DNA of 64,000 nt from Fibrobacter sp. (GTDB taxonomy: Bacteria; Fibrobacterota; Fibrobacteria; Fibrobacterales; Fibrobacteraceae), in assembly GCA_024398875.1 (NCBI GenBank), contig JAKSIJ010000002.1:186001-250000 (forward strand). The letters run 5' to 3'. The notes below the pieces were generated by a model. It was not told the DNA's origin. It ran no database searches and worked only from the letters and a program-made list of their open reading frames with translations. Within the stretch, counting starts at the first letter, position 1. The number at the start of each line of letters is the position of its first letter. Made by a program: the position numbers and the translations under genes. Shown here one piece after another: positions 33,462-40,390 of the stretch.

Positions 33462-34313
33462 ATGAGAATGTCCTTCGCAAAATTGCTGATTTTCGCCTTT
33501 GTGGCCTGTTTTGGGCACACAAAAGCATGGAGTGCAGAGGATGATTGGCCGTCAGAAAATTTTTTACCGCGATTTGAAGTTTCTTTGTATCGCGATATTC
33601 CGCTGGTTGTTGGTTCTGCGGCAATTAGTTTGTATGGAAACTATCGGGCATCCCAGATGGATAAACCTTTGGAAGACGAAATTCGTCCGGAATCAAGACT
33701 CCTTCCTTGGGATAAACCTATTGCTGGCCGCTACGATGAAAATGCGGCTAGGGCCAGCCAATATGCCGCCGTTCTCGGAGCCATGCCTCTTGTGCTTGGT
33801 GGAATTTCCGTTGCACGCGACGAAGCCACTTGGGGCGAATTTGGGGCTTTTACCTTAATGTTTGCGGAGGCACTTGCCATTCAAAATGGAATCAACATGC
33901 TGGCACGTTCTCTGGAAGTTTGGCCGCGGCCTTACATTTATGGAAAGTCTGGCGAGGCGCTTCGTGAGGCAGAAGATGCAGATGCGGAGGCTTACGGCTC
34001 CTTCTTTTCGGGCCACGCTTCTGCAGCATTCATGGTGGCCTCCTTTACCTCGGAATGGTTTTCCGCCATCTATCCCAATTCTCCATACAAATCTCTGGTT
34101 TGGACCAGCACCATGTCTCTGGCCGGTTTTGTAGGGGTGCTTCGCATTGCGGCCGGTAAACATTACCCGACGGATGTAGCTGCGGGCGCTCTTGTAGGGA
34201 CGGGCGTGAGTTTGGCGGTGATACGGGCGCACAAGAAGCCGCTCCGCATTGGCGGAAATCAGATTTCCTTCTGGGCGGTGCCGAATAGCGTCGGAACGGT
34301 GGTGTCGTTCTAA
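33462..34313 (+). CDS. PAP2-family phosphatase, membrane or periplasmic
   Basis: This 283-residue protein has an N-terminal signal or anchor sequence (about residues 3-22) and the three PAP2 phosphatase motifs. ARSLEVWPRPYIYG is a variant first motif, SFFSGHASAAF (about residue 183) the second, and RIAAGKHYPTDVAAGALVG the third, with the catalytic His and Asp. Such enzymes remove phosphate from lipids such as phosphatidate or undecaprenyl pyrophosphate. The start is uncertain: ATG codons at 33462 and 33468 and a GTG at 33456 are all in frame and none has a strong ribosome site. It is divergent from the methyltransferase gene. Confidence 0.85.
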   Translation: MRMSFAKLLIFAFVACFGHTKAWSAEDDWPSENFLPRFEVSLYRDIPLVVGSAAISLYGNYRASQMDKPLEDEIRPESRLLPWDKPIAGRYDENAARASQYAAVLGAMPLVLGGISVARDEATWGEFGAFTLMFAEALAIQNGINMLARSLEVWPRPYIYGKSGEALREAEDADAEAYGSFFSGHASAAFMVASFTSEWFSAIYPNSPYKSLVWTSTMSLAGFVGVLRIAAGKHYPTDVAAGALVGTGVSLAVIRAHKKPLRIGGNQISFWAVPNSVGTVVSF

Positions 34314-34389
34314 ATTGTACGGGCTCGCAAACTTTTCCTCTAAATAGATATATATTTCCTATAGATTTTTTTCTCAACTCAGAATATCG

Positions 34390-35331
34390 ATGAAACGACT
34401 CATTTTTGCATTTATTCTTTCTGCCGGACTTGTTTCCGCAGCTACTGCAGCCCCTACCATTAAAGATTCCCGTGATGGCCATAATTACAAAACTCTCGCT
34501 TCGGGCGAATTTAACTGGTTTACGGAAAATTTGAGTGCCAAGCAGCAGGGCGTTTGCCCGGAAGGAACCCATGTTCCCGATATCAAGGAGTGGTCCGCCA
34601 TTGTGAAGGACCGCTTTACGGGCCCGCGTAAAAAGCAGAATGTCAAATCCTTTGCCGGTAAGACTAAAGGCTATTATAATGCGAAAGACAAGAAGAAAAA
34701 AGTGAAAGGGAAGGATGCGGCCTATTTTGCAGTCGCAGGTGTAGAAAATCGTGCCATGATGCTGGATTTGAAGCGGGGCTCTGCAAAACAGGTGGAACTT
34801 CCCGCCGGTTCTGTAGTTGCGGTCCGTTGTGTGAGTGAGCGGGATATTTATGCGGAAAAGGGCATTGATCGGAAGGCCATGACCTTCGTGGATTCACGCG
34901 ACAATCAGACCTACAAGGTGGAAGAGAAGGCCGGCATGATCTGGATGAAATCCAATCTGAAGTTTGGCTTGAAATCTGCAAAGCAGTGTTTTTTGGAAGA
35001 TACGGTTTTCTGTGAGAGGCATGGTCGCTTTTTTGGCCATGCGGAAGCCAAGAAGGCTTGCCCCAAGGGGTGGCATTTGCCTGATGACGGCGAATGGCGG
35101 GATTATCAGAAAGATCAGAAGATTGATTGGGATAATCTAGGCCGCGGTGGTTGCAGAGATTGGGACGAATACTGCGATGCAGAAAATACGGGCCATTACT
35201 GGTCTGCTACATCTATAAAGAAAAACACCGGACGTTCCTGGGAATTCCGGCGTGTAGGAAAGAGCATCAACCGCACGGACGAAAGCGTTTTGAAGGGGCT
35301 TTATGTCCGCTGCGTGACGGATTTGAAATAA
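34390..35331 (+). CDS. Secreted protein with two FISUMP domains
   Basis: This 313-residue protein has a signal peptide (about 1-20) and two copies of the Fibrobacter succinogenes major paralogous domain. The first is shortened: DSRDGHNYKTLASGEFNWF, then GVCPEGTHVPDIKEWSAI. The second is fuller: DSRDNQTYKVEEKAGMIWM, then CERHGRFF, ACPKGWHLPDDGEWRDY, GHYWSATS and a final YVRCV. The domain is widespread in Fibrobacter secreted proteins and of unknown function. Its stop codon directly abuts the stop of the convergent barrel-protein gene, leaving no room for a separate terminator. Confidence 0.85.
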   Translation: MKRLIFAFILSAGLVSAATAAPTIKDSRDGHNYKTLASGEFNWFTENLSAKQQGVCPEGTHVPDIKEWSAIVKDRFTGPRKKQNVKSFAGKTKGYYNAKDKKKKVKGKDAAYFAVAGVENRAMMLDLKRGSAKQVELPAGSVVAVRCVSERDIYAEKGIDRKAMTFVDSRDNQTYKVEEKAGMIWMKSNLKFGLKSAKQCFLEDTVFCERHGRFFGHAEAKKACPKGWHLPDDGEWRDYQKDQKIDWDNLGRGGCRDWDEYCDAENTGHYWSATSIKKNTGRSWEFRRVGKSINRTDESVLKGLYVRCVTDLK

Positions 35332-36366
35332 CTACTTGATAGTGCTGGTGAGGCGGAAGGCGAGACCCACATCACTGAGGGTTTCTTCGCTATATACGCT
35401 GAACTGGAGCTTAGATTTTCCGATATTCTTCACGAGAGCCACAGTCCAGGCCAGTTCGTCTGCATTGGCCTGAATTTCGTCGCGGTCGCGGACGTATTCC
35501 AATTCGAACATGAGGTTAGAGAGAATGTCGAAAGTGGGAAGTTCCAAACCGCCGTAGAAAGGCATGTACTTCTTGCCGGGCTTACCCATGTAGCTGAGTT
35601 CGTTGGCCACATAGTTTTCGGCTTCTGTATTGATGTCCTCGTCCTGGGTGTAGAGCAGACCATATTCACCGTAGAGGCGGAGATGAGGGATAAAGCTATA
35701 GCTGGCGTAAGCGGCCATGCGGTGGGTGAGGAATGCGGTATTCTGCACTACGTCCACGGCGTTGCTGCGGTAGGCGACCTTCACTTCCAGAGGGAAGGTG
35801 AACTTCATGGCGTCTTCCACACGGACGTAGCCCGTGTTAGCCTTGCCATCCTTGGCGGCTACCATGGCGTTCAACTGATTGAGACCATGTTTCCAGCCCA
35901 TTTCCAAAGCGTTGTGGCTGTAATCGCGCATCCAGAGACCGCGGGTGGCCACGTTCTTATCGATGTATGTACCGAAGTGGGTGGATTGAGACCAGTCCGT
36001 TTTCCAGCGGCCAATCTTCAGGTTCAGCATATCGCTTTCGCCCAGTTTCCACTTGTAGTTCACCCAGTAGAGGTCGGCGAGAATCTTGTCGTAGGCGGTC
36101 GTCTTTCCATCGCCATCCTTAATCTTGTTGCCGAATTCAGGCGCGAAAATGCGGAGCATCACGGTTCCTTCCAGGTTTTCGCTCTTGTACTGGCCGCCCA
36201 CATTGGCGCGAATCCAGCCGGAACTGAAGTTGTTGTCGTCATCGGCCAGGGACTTGGTGACCTGGGTTTGAACGTTTCCCTTCAGGGCAAATGCGTCTTC
36301 ATCTGCGTTTGCGGTTGCGAAAAATCCGGCAATCATCAGCGCAGCTGCGATTTTCGTGTATTTCAT
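35332..36366 (-). CDS. Putative outer-membrane porin-like beta-barrel protein
   Basis: This 344-residue protein has a signal peptide (about 1-21, ANA-D) and a mature part full of alternating strands with aromatic girdles, such as LKGNVQTQVTKSLADDDNNFSSGWIRANVGGQY and HRMAAYASYSFIPHLRLYGEYGLLY. It ends in a strand (DVGLAFRLTSTIK). I do not recognise a specific family. An ideal AAGGAG ribosome site and a TACCTTTG promoter element upstream suggest strong expression, as for a major outer-membrane protein. It is divergent from the OmpA-family gene. Confidence 0.65.
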   Translation of the reverse strand: MKYTKIAAALMIAGFFATANADEDAFALKGNVQTQVTKSLADDDNNFSSGWIRANVGGQYKSENLEGTVMLRIFAPEFGNKIKDGDGKTTAYDKILADLYWVNYKWKLGESDMLNLKIGRWKTDWSQSTHFGTYIDKNVATRGLWMRDYSHNALEMGWKHGLNQLNAMVAAKDGKANTGYVRVEDAMKFTFPLEVKVAYRSNAVDVVQNTAFLTHRMAAYASYSFIPHLRLYGEYGLLYTQDEDINTEAENYVANELSYMGKPGKKYMPFYGGLELPTFDILSNLMFELEYVRDRDEIQANADELAWTVALVKNIGKSKLQFSVYSEETLSDVGLAFRLTSTIK

Positions 36367-36393
36367 TTTGACTCCTTAATTATTTTTACGGCT

Positions 36394-36401
36394 CAAAGGT
36401 A
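36394..36401 (-). promoter_or_regulatory. TAnnTTTG promoter element of the barrel-protein gene
   Basis: TACCTTTG on the minus strand, 28 bases before the ATG at 36366. No clear TTG box is seen at the usual 19-20 base spacing. Confidence 0.45.
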
Positions 36402-36463
36402 GAATTTTATTGTATTTTTAACCAGTCCAAAGTGTTTTATTGGATGGTGTTATTGGAGATAAA

Positions 36464-37183
36464 ATGAAAAAATTGCCTTTTGCCCTTTCCCTTGCCCTGG
36501 TTGCAAGTTTTGGTGCCACCTCCCTTTTTGCAAAGGATTTGGCCCCCAACAAGACTCATGCGGTTTTGAACATCACTTACGTGAACGATGACGATGTGCC
36601 CCATGCTAAGAAGAAGTTGGTTTTTGTGGGGGTGAACAAACCCAAGAACAAGATTACGGTGACTACTGATGCCAATGGTGAAGTGAGTTTCATGATTCCT
36701 CGCGAAGACAGCTACAAGATTCTCTGCGAGAGTTTGACGGGGCCCTTTGAATGCGGTGAAACGCCTTATGTCTCTTTAAAGGCTAGCAGTGGCGGTGTCA
36801 CGGTGGTGTTTGATGATACTCGTGCCGAACTTACGGGTGTAACGTTCAAGGCTGGTAGTGCGGAATTGGTGCCCAGTTCCCTGAAGACGCTGAACATTGC
36901 CATCGATGGCTTGAAGCGGAACGCCAAGGCCAATGTGGAAATCGAAGGTCATACCAGTTCTGAAGGTAGCGAGGAATTGAACCAGAAACTTTCTGAAGAT
37001 CGTGCCAGCAGCGTGCGCGCCTACATGATTAAGAAGGGAATTTCTCCGGAGCGTGTGACTGCAGTAGGTTATGGTCCCAGCCGCCCGAAGGCTGACAATG
37101 CAACGGAAGCGGGTCGCAAGGCCAACCGCCGTATTGAAATCCGCGTGGTGAACGCAAACGAAGTCAACGCCACACAGGAATAA
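36464..37183 (+). CDS. OmpA-family outer-membrane protein, peptidoglycan-binding
   Basis: This 239-residue protein starts at the ATG at 36464 (GGAG seven bases upstream), which opens a signal peptide (about 1-23). A beta-rich domain with ITVTTDANGEVSFMIPREDSYKI follows, perhaps carboxypeptidase-regulatory-like. The C-terminal OmpA domain includes VTFKAGSAELVPSSLKTLNIAI, IEGHTSSEGSEELNQKLSEDRASSVRAYMIKKGI and AGRKANRRIEIRVV, with the Asp and Arg that usually bind diaminopimelate. It should tie the outer membrane to peptidoglycan. Confidence 0.87.
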   Translation: MKKLPFALSLALVASFGATSLFAKDLAPNKTHAVLNITYVNDDDVPHAKKKLVFVGVNKPKNKITVTTDANGEVSFMIPREDSYKILCESLTGPFECGETPYVSLKASSGGVTVVFDDTRAELTGVTFKAGSAELVPSSLKTLNIAIDGLKRNAKANVEIEGHTSSEGSEELNQKLSEDRASSVRAYMIKKGISPERVTAVGYGPSRPKADNATEAGRKANRRIEIRVVNANEVNATQE

Positions 37184-37192
37184 TTTTCAATT

Positions 37193-37274
37193 AATAACTT
37201 CGTTATTCTTGATAATGCGTCTCGGTCATAAAAATAAACAAGTTTATTTTTGCGACGCTCGACTTAGTTATCAA
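37193..37274. repeat. Structured repeat after the OmpA-family gene
   Basis: A TTC-triloop hairpin (37193-37207, stem AATAAC) is followed by an outer helix TTGATAA (37209-37215) with TTATCAA (37268-37274). An inner helix GCGTC/GACGC comes next, then a perfect 10-bp hairpin with stem AAAAATAAAC and an AA centre (37230-37251). The flanks of the last hairpin, CTCGGTCAT and GCGACGCTCGACTT, match those of the 9155-9176 hairpin in GH116 unit B with one and two mismatches. Confidence 0.72.
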
Positions 37275-37302
37275 TTAATAATTAATAATTCAAAATTCAC
37301 AA

Positions 37303-37676
37303 TTAGTGCTTCGCACTCATTTTGACTTCGGCTCGGAAGTGCCCGAGCAAGCTCGGTCGTTTCACTCGCCTCGTCAAAATTCAAAATTACCTCGGGAGAG
37401 TTCTTCGCCCGAGGTTTAATTCATTATTCAGCATTCTGCATTCAGCATTAGTTCCCCGCCCGATGCCTCTCATACTTCATACTTCATACTTAGTGCTTCG
37501 CACTCATTTTGACTTCGGCTCGGAAGTGCCCGAGCAAGCTCGGTCGTTCCACTCGCCTCGTCAAAATTCAAAATTACCTCGGGAGAGTACTTCGCCCGAG
37601 GTTTAATTCATTATTCAGCATTCTGCATTCAGCATTAGTTCACCGCCCGATGCCTCTCGTACTTCATACTTCATAC
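37303..37676. repeat. Tandem 187-bp repeat (two copies)
   Basis: Copies 37303-37489 and 37490-37676 differ at four bases. Each holds a TTC-triloop hairpin with stem AGTGC, an outer helix ATTTTGAC/GTCAAAAT, the hairpin CCGAGC-AA-GCTCGG, a 7-bp hairpin CCTCGGG/CCCGAGG, the simple sequence ATTCAGCATTCTGCATTC, and a terminal run of CATACTT units. The spacer 37184-37683 contains no credible gene; short open frames in it are the repeat read through. Confidence 0.88.
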
Positions 37677-37683
37677 TTCATAA

Positions 37684-38517
37684 TTACTTCATCCGTATGC
37701 CGTCGTCTTCCAGCAGGATTTTCCCTTCGCGGAAGAGGGTGCCTAGAATCTTCTTAAATGTCTTCTTCGACATTCCAAATTCCCGACGGATGGTCTCCGG
37801 ATCGGTGTGGTCTCCGTAGGGAAGGCTTCCGCCCGCGGCTTCCAGCTTCTGGAGAATGACGCTCGGGCTTTCGCTGTTCATAATGCCCTTGTAGCCCACA
37901 GGCGTGAGGTTCAAGGTTATCTTTCCATCTTCCGTAAACCGCTGGATGAATCCCGTCATGGTATCGCCGATGTAAATCTTGTTCATGCCGGGCTGCATCA
38001 TGAGGCGCCCTGTGTAGCGGAAATCTACCAGACAATCCACATATTCGGGAGTCACTTCGTAGGCGGCCAGCTGGACCTTTTGTCCCACGTGGAGTTCCGA
38101 AGTGTCGTCATCCAGGAAACTCTTGATTTTTTCTGTGGCCACGATGCGATTGCTCTTTTCATCTTCCAGAATAAAGACCACGCATTTGTCTCCCCGCTCC
38201 AAATCACCAAGTTGCTGCTTGTACGGAAGGAGCAGGTCCTTGCCAATCCCCCAATCCAAAAAAGCGCCAACCCGGTTCACGTCCTTCACTTCCAAGACCG
38301 CAAATTCACCAACCATGGCGTAGGGCTTTTCCATGGTGGCGATGGGACGGTCCTCGCTATCCATGTACACAAATACGTCCAGTTCATCATCCAGGTTGAG
38401 CTGGAATTGATTCCTGTTTCCGGGTAAAAGGACGCGACCGCCGGTTTCCAGTTCCAGGTAGTAGCCTTGGGGGAGAATATCCGAGACGCGGGCGTGATTG
38501 ATTTTTCCAAGTTCCAT
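37684..38517 (-). CDS. cvfB: S1-domain RNA-binding protein, CvfB/YitL family
   Basis: This 277-residue cytoplasmic protein has the CvfB plan of several S1-type OB folds and a C-terminal winged helix. It opens MELGKINHARVSDILPQGYYLE, and shows GAFLDWGIGKDLLLPYKQQ (a classic S1 strand pattern) and a third S1 with GMNKIYIGDTMTGFIQRFTEDGKITL. The end is FGMSKKTFKKILGTLFREGKILLEDDGIRMK. CvfB affects virulence gene expression in Staphylococcus; here a general RNA role is likelier. It is the last gene after EamA (18 bases) and mntP. Its last codons, ATG AAG TAA, continue into ATGAAGT repeats. Confidence 0.88.
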   Translation of the reverse strand: MELGKINHARVSDILPQGYYLELETGGRVLLPGNRNQFQLNLDDELDVFVYMDSEDRPIATMEKPYAMVGEFAVLEVKDVNRVGAFLDWGIGKDLLLPYKQQLGDLERGDKCVVFILEDEKSNRIVATEKIKSFLDDDTSELHVGQKVQLAAYEVTPEYVDCLVDFRYTGRLMMQPGMNKIYIGDTMTGFIQRFTEDGKITLNLTPVGYKGIMNSESPSVILQKLEAAGGSLPYGDHTDPETIRREFGMSKKTFKKILGTLFREGKILLEDDGIRMK

Positions 38518-38535
38518 GTTTTCCTCTTCCCAAAT

Positions 38536-39420
38536 TTATTTCTTTTTCCGCTCGGCGATGATCATGCCCACGATAATTGCCGCTGCTCCGAGGATGGCGA
38601 GGGGCGTGATGGTTTCTCCAAGGACGATGACTGCGGTAATCATGGTGACGAGAGGGATGGCGTAGATGTAGTTGGAGGCGAATACGGTGCCCAGTTTTTC
38701 CAGGGTCTTGTTCCAGAGCACGTAGCCAAAGAGACTTGCAAAAATGCCGAGGAACAGGAGGTTCCCCCACACGGCGGGGACGGCGAGATTTTCTGCGGGG
38801 AAGGGCTTGTTAAAAAATGCCAGGAAGGGAAGGGTGGTGAGGAGGCCGTAGAAGAAAATCTTCCGACTGATGAAGAGGACGGAATACTTGCCGTTTATTT
38901 TCCGGATGGTGACGGAGTAGATGGCCCAGACAAAGGCTGAGGTGAATGCCAAGAGGTCGCCCAAGGGATTCAGCTTGAGAATGAACTGGCCGTTGAGCAC
39001 CACGAGAATCATGCCGGCGAAGGTGAGGAGGGAACCCAAAATCTGGATGGGCTTCATCCGCTCCGCCTTGTAGAGAATGCCCGCGAATATCATGATGAGA
39101 AGCGGATTTCCGCAGACGATGAGGGAGACGTTGCTCGCCATGGAATACTGGAGGGCGGTGTTCTCTGCCACAAAGTAGACGGCACCGCCGGTGAAACCGC
39201 AGATGAGAAGCCGCAGTTCATCCCGCCAATTTTCGCACTTGAAACTGCTGTGACTCACTGCCAGAAGCACCAGGTAAGCGAGAGAAAAACGCAGCAGGTA
39301 GATTTGACAGGCGGTGAAGCCGTAGGAGAGCAGCACTTTTGTGGAGACGAAACTGGTGCCCCATACCAGGATGGTGATGATGGCCGTGAGATGCCAGATG
39401 AGGTTGGAGGAATTCTTCAT
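38536..39420 (-). CDS. EamA/DMT-family transporter
   Basis: This 294-residue protein has ten predicted membrane helices arranged as two EamA repeats. The first contains LVWGTSFVSTKVLLSYGFTACQIYLLRFSLAYLVLL, and the second LLAFTSAFVWAIYSVTIRKINGKYS with a late GETITPLAILGAAAIIVGMII. Drug/metabolite transporters of this kind export amino acids, nucleosides or metabolites; the substrate cannot be inferred. It lies 8 bases after mntP and 18 before cvfB on one transcript. The C-terminus is a short basic cluster (ERKKK). Confidence 0.86.
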   Translation of the reverse strand: MKNSSNLIWHLTAIITILVWGTSFVSTKVLLSYGFTACQIYLLRFSLAYLVLLAVSHSSFKCENWRDELRLLICGFTGGAVYFVAENTALQYSMASNVSLIVCGNPLLIMIFAGILYKAERMKPIQILGSLLTFAGMILVVLNGQFILKLNPLGDLLAFTSAFVWAIYSVTIRKINGKYSVLFISRKIFFYGLLTTLPFLAFFNKPFPAENLAVPAVWGNLLFLGIFASLFGYVLWNKTLEKLGTVFASNYIYAIPLVTMITAVIVLGETITPLAILGAAAIIVGMIIAERKKK

Positions 39421-39428
39421 TGCGGGGC

Positions 39429-40037
39429 CTAGAATAGCAGTTTCACGCCGATACCGATGAGGATGCAGCTTGCTATGATTTCGGGAACTTTCGTCTTGAA
39501 GAGTCTCGCGGTGCGTTTCCCGATTTCAAACCCGATTTGCGCGATGACGAAGGAGGCGATGGCGATGGCCGCTGTCGCAAAAATCAAGTCCACTTTCGCG
39601 AAGGCGAAGGAAACGCCTACGGCAAAGGCGTCGATGCTTGTGGCGATGGAGAGAAGGACGATGCTTTTGAGGGTGAGTGAGGGCGTGGCAATTTTGCAAG
39701 AGGCACCACCGGAGATTGTGCCGGCTTGGTCGTCGCGGGCCTCGCTGGCTTTGGCTTCCCGCATTTCGCGGATAGCGCCCCAGATCATCCGGAGGCCAAG
39801 TATGGAAAGGATGCCGCAGGCGATGTAGGGCCCGAAGGCACTCACCCAGCGCTCCGCAACCTTCCCGAGGAAAAATCCGAGGAGTGTCATGCCGCCCTGA
39901 AAGAACCCGAAGGAGAAGGACTGCAGCATCGCCCTGCTGTAGGGGATTGTGGATTTACATAGCCCCGTAGAGATGGATACTGCAAAGCAGTCCATGGCTT
40001 CGGTGATAGCGATGAGGATGATGGCGATGTAACCCAT
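39429..40037 (-). CDS. mntP: Manganese efflux pump MntP-like
   Basis: This 202-residue protein has six predicted membrane helices in two halves. Each half contains the aspartate motif typical of MntP: ITEAMDCFAVSIS in helix 1 and IATSIDAFAVGVSFA in helix 4. Start at 40037 gives the family's normal length; the open frame runs upstream through the tRNA region and must be chance. MntP expels Mn2+ in excess; in other bacteria it is controlled by a manganese riboswitch. No yybP-ykoY-type riboswitch is recognisable here, as the region upstream is filled by terminators and a tRNA gene. Confidence 0.88.
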   Translation of the reverse strand: MGYIAIILIAITEAMDCFAVSISTGLCKSTIPYSRAMLQSFSFGFFQGGMTLLGFFLGKVAERWVSAFGPYIACGILSILGLRMIWGAIREMREAKASEARDDQAGTISGGASCKIATPSLTLKSIVLLSIATSIDAFAVGVSFAFAKVDLIFATAAIAIASFVIAQIGFEIGKRTARLFKTKVPEIIASCILIGIGVKLLF

Positions 40038-40108
40038 GAGCCCAAAGATAAAAAGTGTGAAGCCAAGCGTCCCGATATAATTTTTGCCGCGCCCGAGAAA
40101 ACAAAAAG

Positions 40109-40195
40109 GACCTTCCATAGGAAGGTCGAAAAAGAAAAACCCTCTCGTGAGAGAGGAGAGAAAACAAAAAGGACCTTCAATATTGAAGGTCCTTT
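40109..40195 (-). terminator. Triple terminator after tRNA-Asp
   Basis: Three hairpins follow the tRNA on the minus strand, each with a U-rich tail. They are 40168-40195 (28-base near-perfect palindrome), 40141-40156 (6-bp stem) and 40109-40127 (8-bp stem). The first and third share a duplicated stretch (AAAACAAAAAGGACCTTC on the plus strand). Confidence 0.85.
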
Positions 40196-40197
40196 CG

Positions 40198-40273
40198 CGG
40201 GATAGACGAGGCTTGAACTCGCAACCTCCGGCGTGACAGGCCGGTGCTCTAACCAAAATTGAGCTACCACCCC
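40198..40273 (-). tRNA. tRNA-Asp (anticodon GTC)
   Basis: A 76-base cloverleaf. The acceptor stem GGGGTGG pairs with CTATCCC (two G-U pairs). The D arm is GCTC-AATTTTGGTT-AGAGC, the anticodon arm CCGGC-CTGTCAC-GCCGG with GTC, and the T arm GCGAG-TTCAAGC-CTCGT. The discriminator is G, as expected for Asp. CCA is not encoded. Own promoter upstream and terminators downstream. Confidence 0.95.
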
Positions 40274-40324
40274 AGATGGTGACCACTATTAGTGGTGGTT
40301 TGCCTGATTTCTCAAGCAACGAGC

Positions 40325-40355
40325 CAAATATATAAATGTGATTTTCCCCTGTCAA
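40325..40355 (-). promoter_or_regulatory. Bacteroidetes-type promoter for tRNA-Asp
   Basis: On the minus strand, TTG (40355-40353), a 20-base spacer, then TATATTTG (40332-40325). A palindrome of ACCACTA lies between it and the tRNA (40282-40296). Confidence 0.68.
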
Positions 40356-40390
40356 GGGGACAAAAACCGAAATTTGGCTCAAATTTGCGG

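Noticed and set aside
37303-37676. CRISPR array
   Set aside because: Only two long direct copies that are nearly identical throughout, with no short repeat plus unique spacer pattern and no cas genes.
37322-37757. Open frames of 94 and 82 codons in the repeat spacer
   Set aside because: They are the 187-bp repeat read through; both contain the same translated repeat and lack ribosome sites.
40038-40195. Manganese (yybP-ykoY) riboswitch upstream of mntP
   Set aside because: The leader consists of three terminator hairpins with U-tracts and no recognisable aptamer core.
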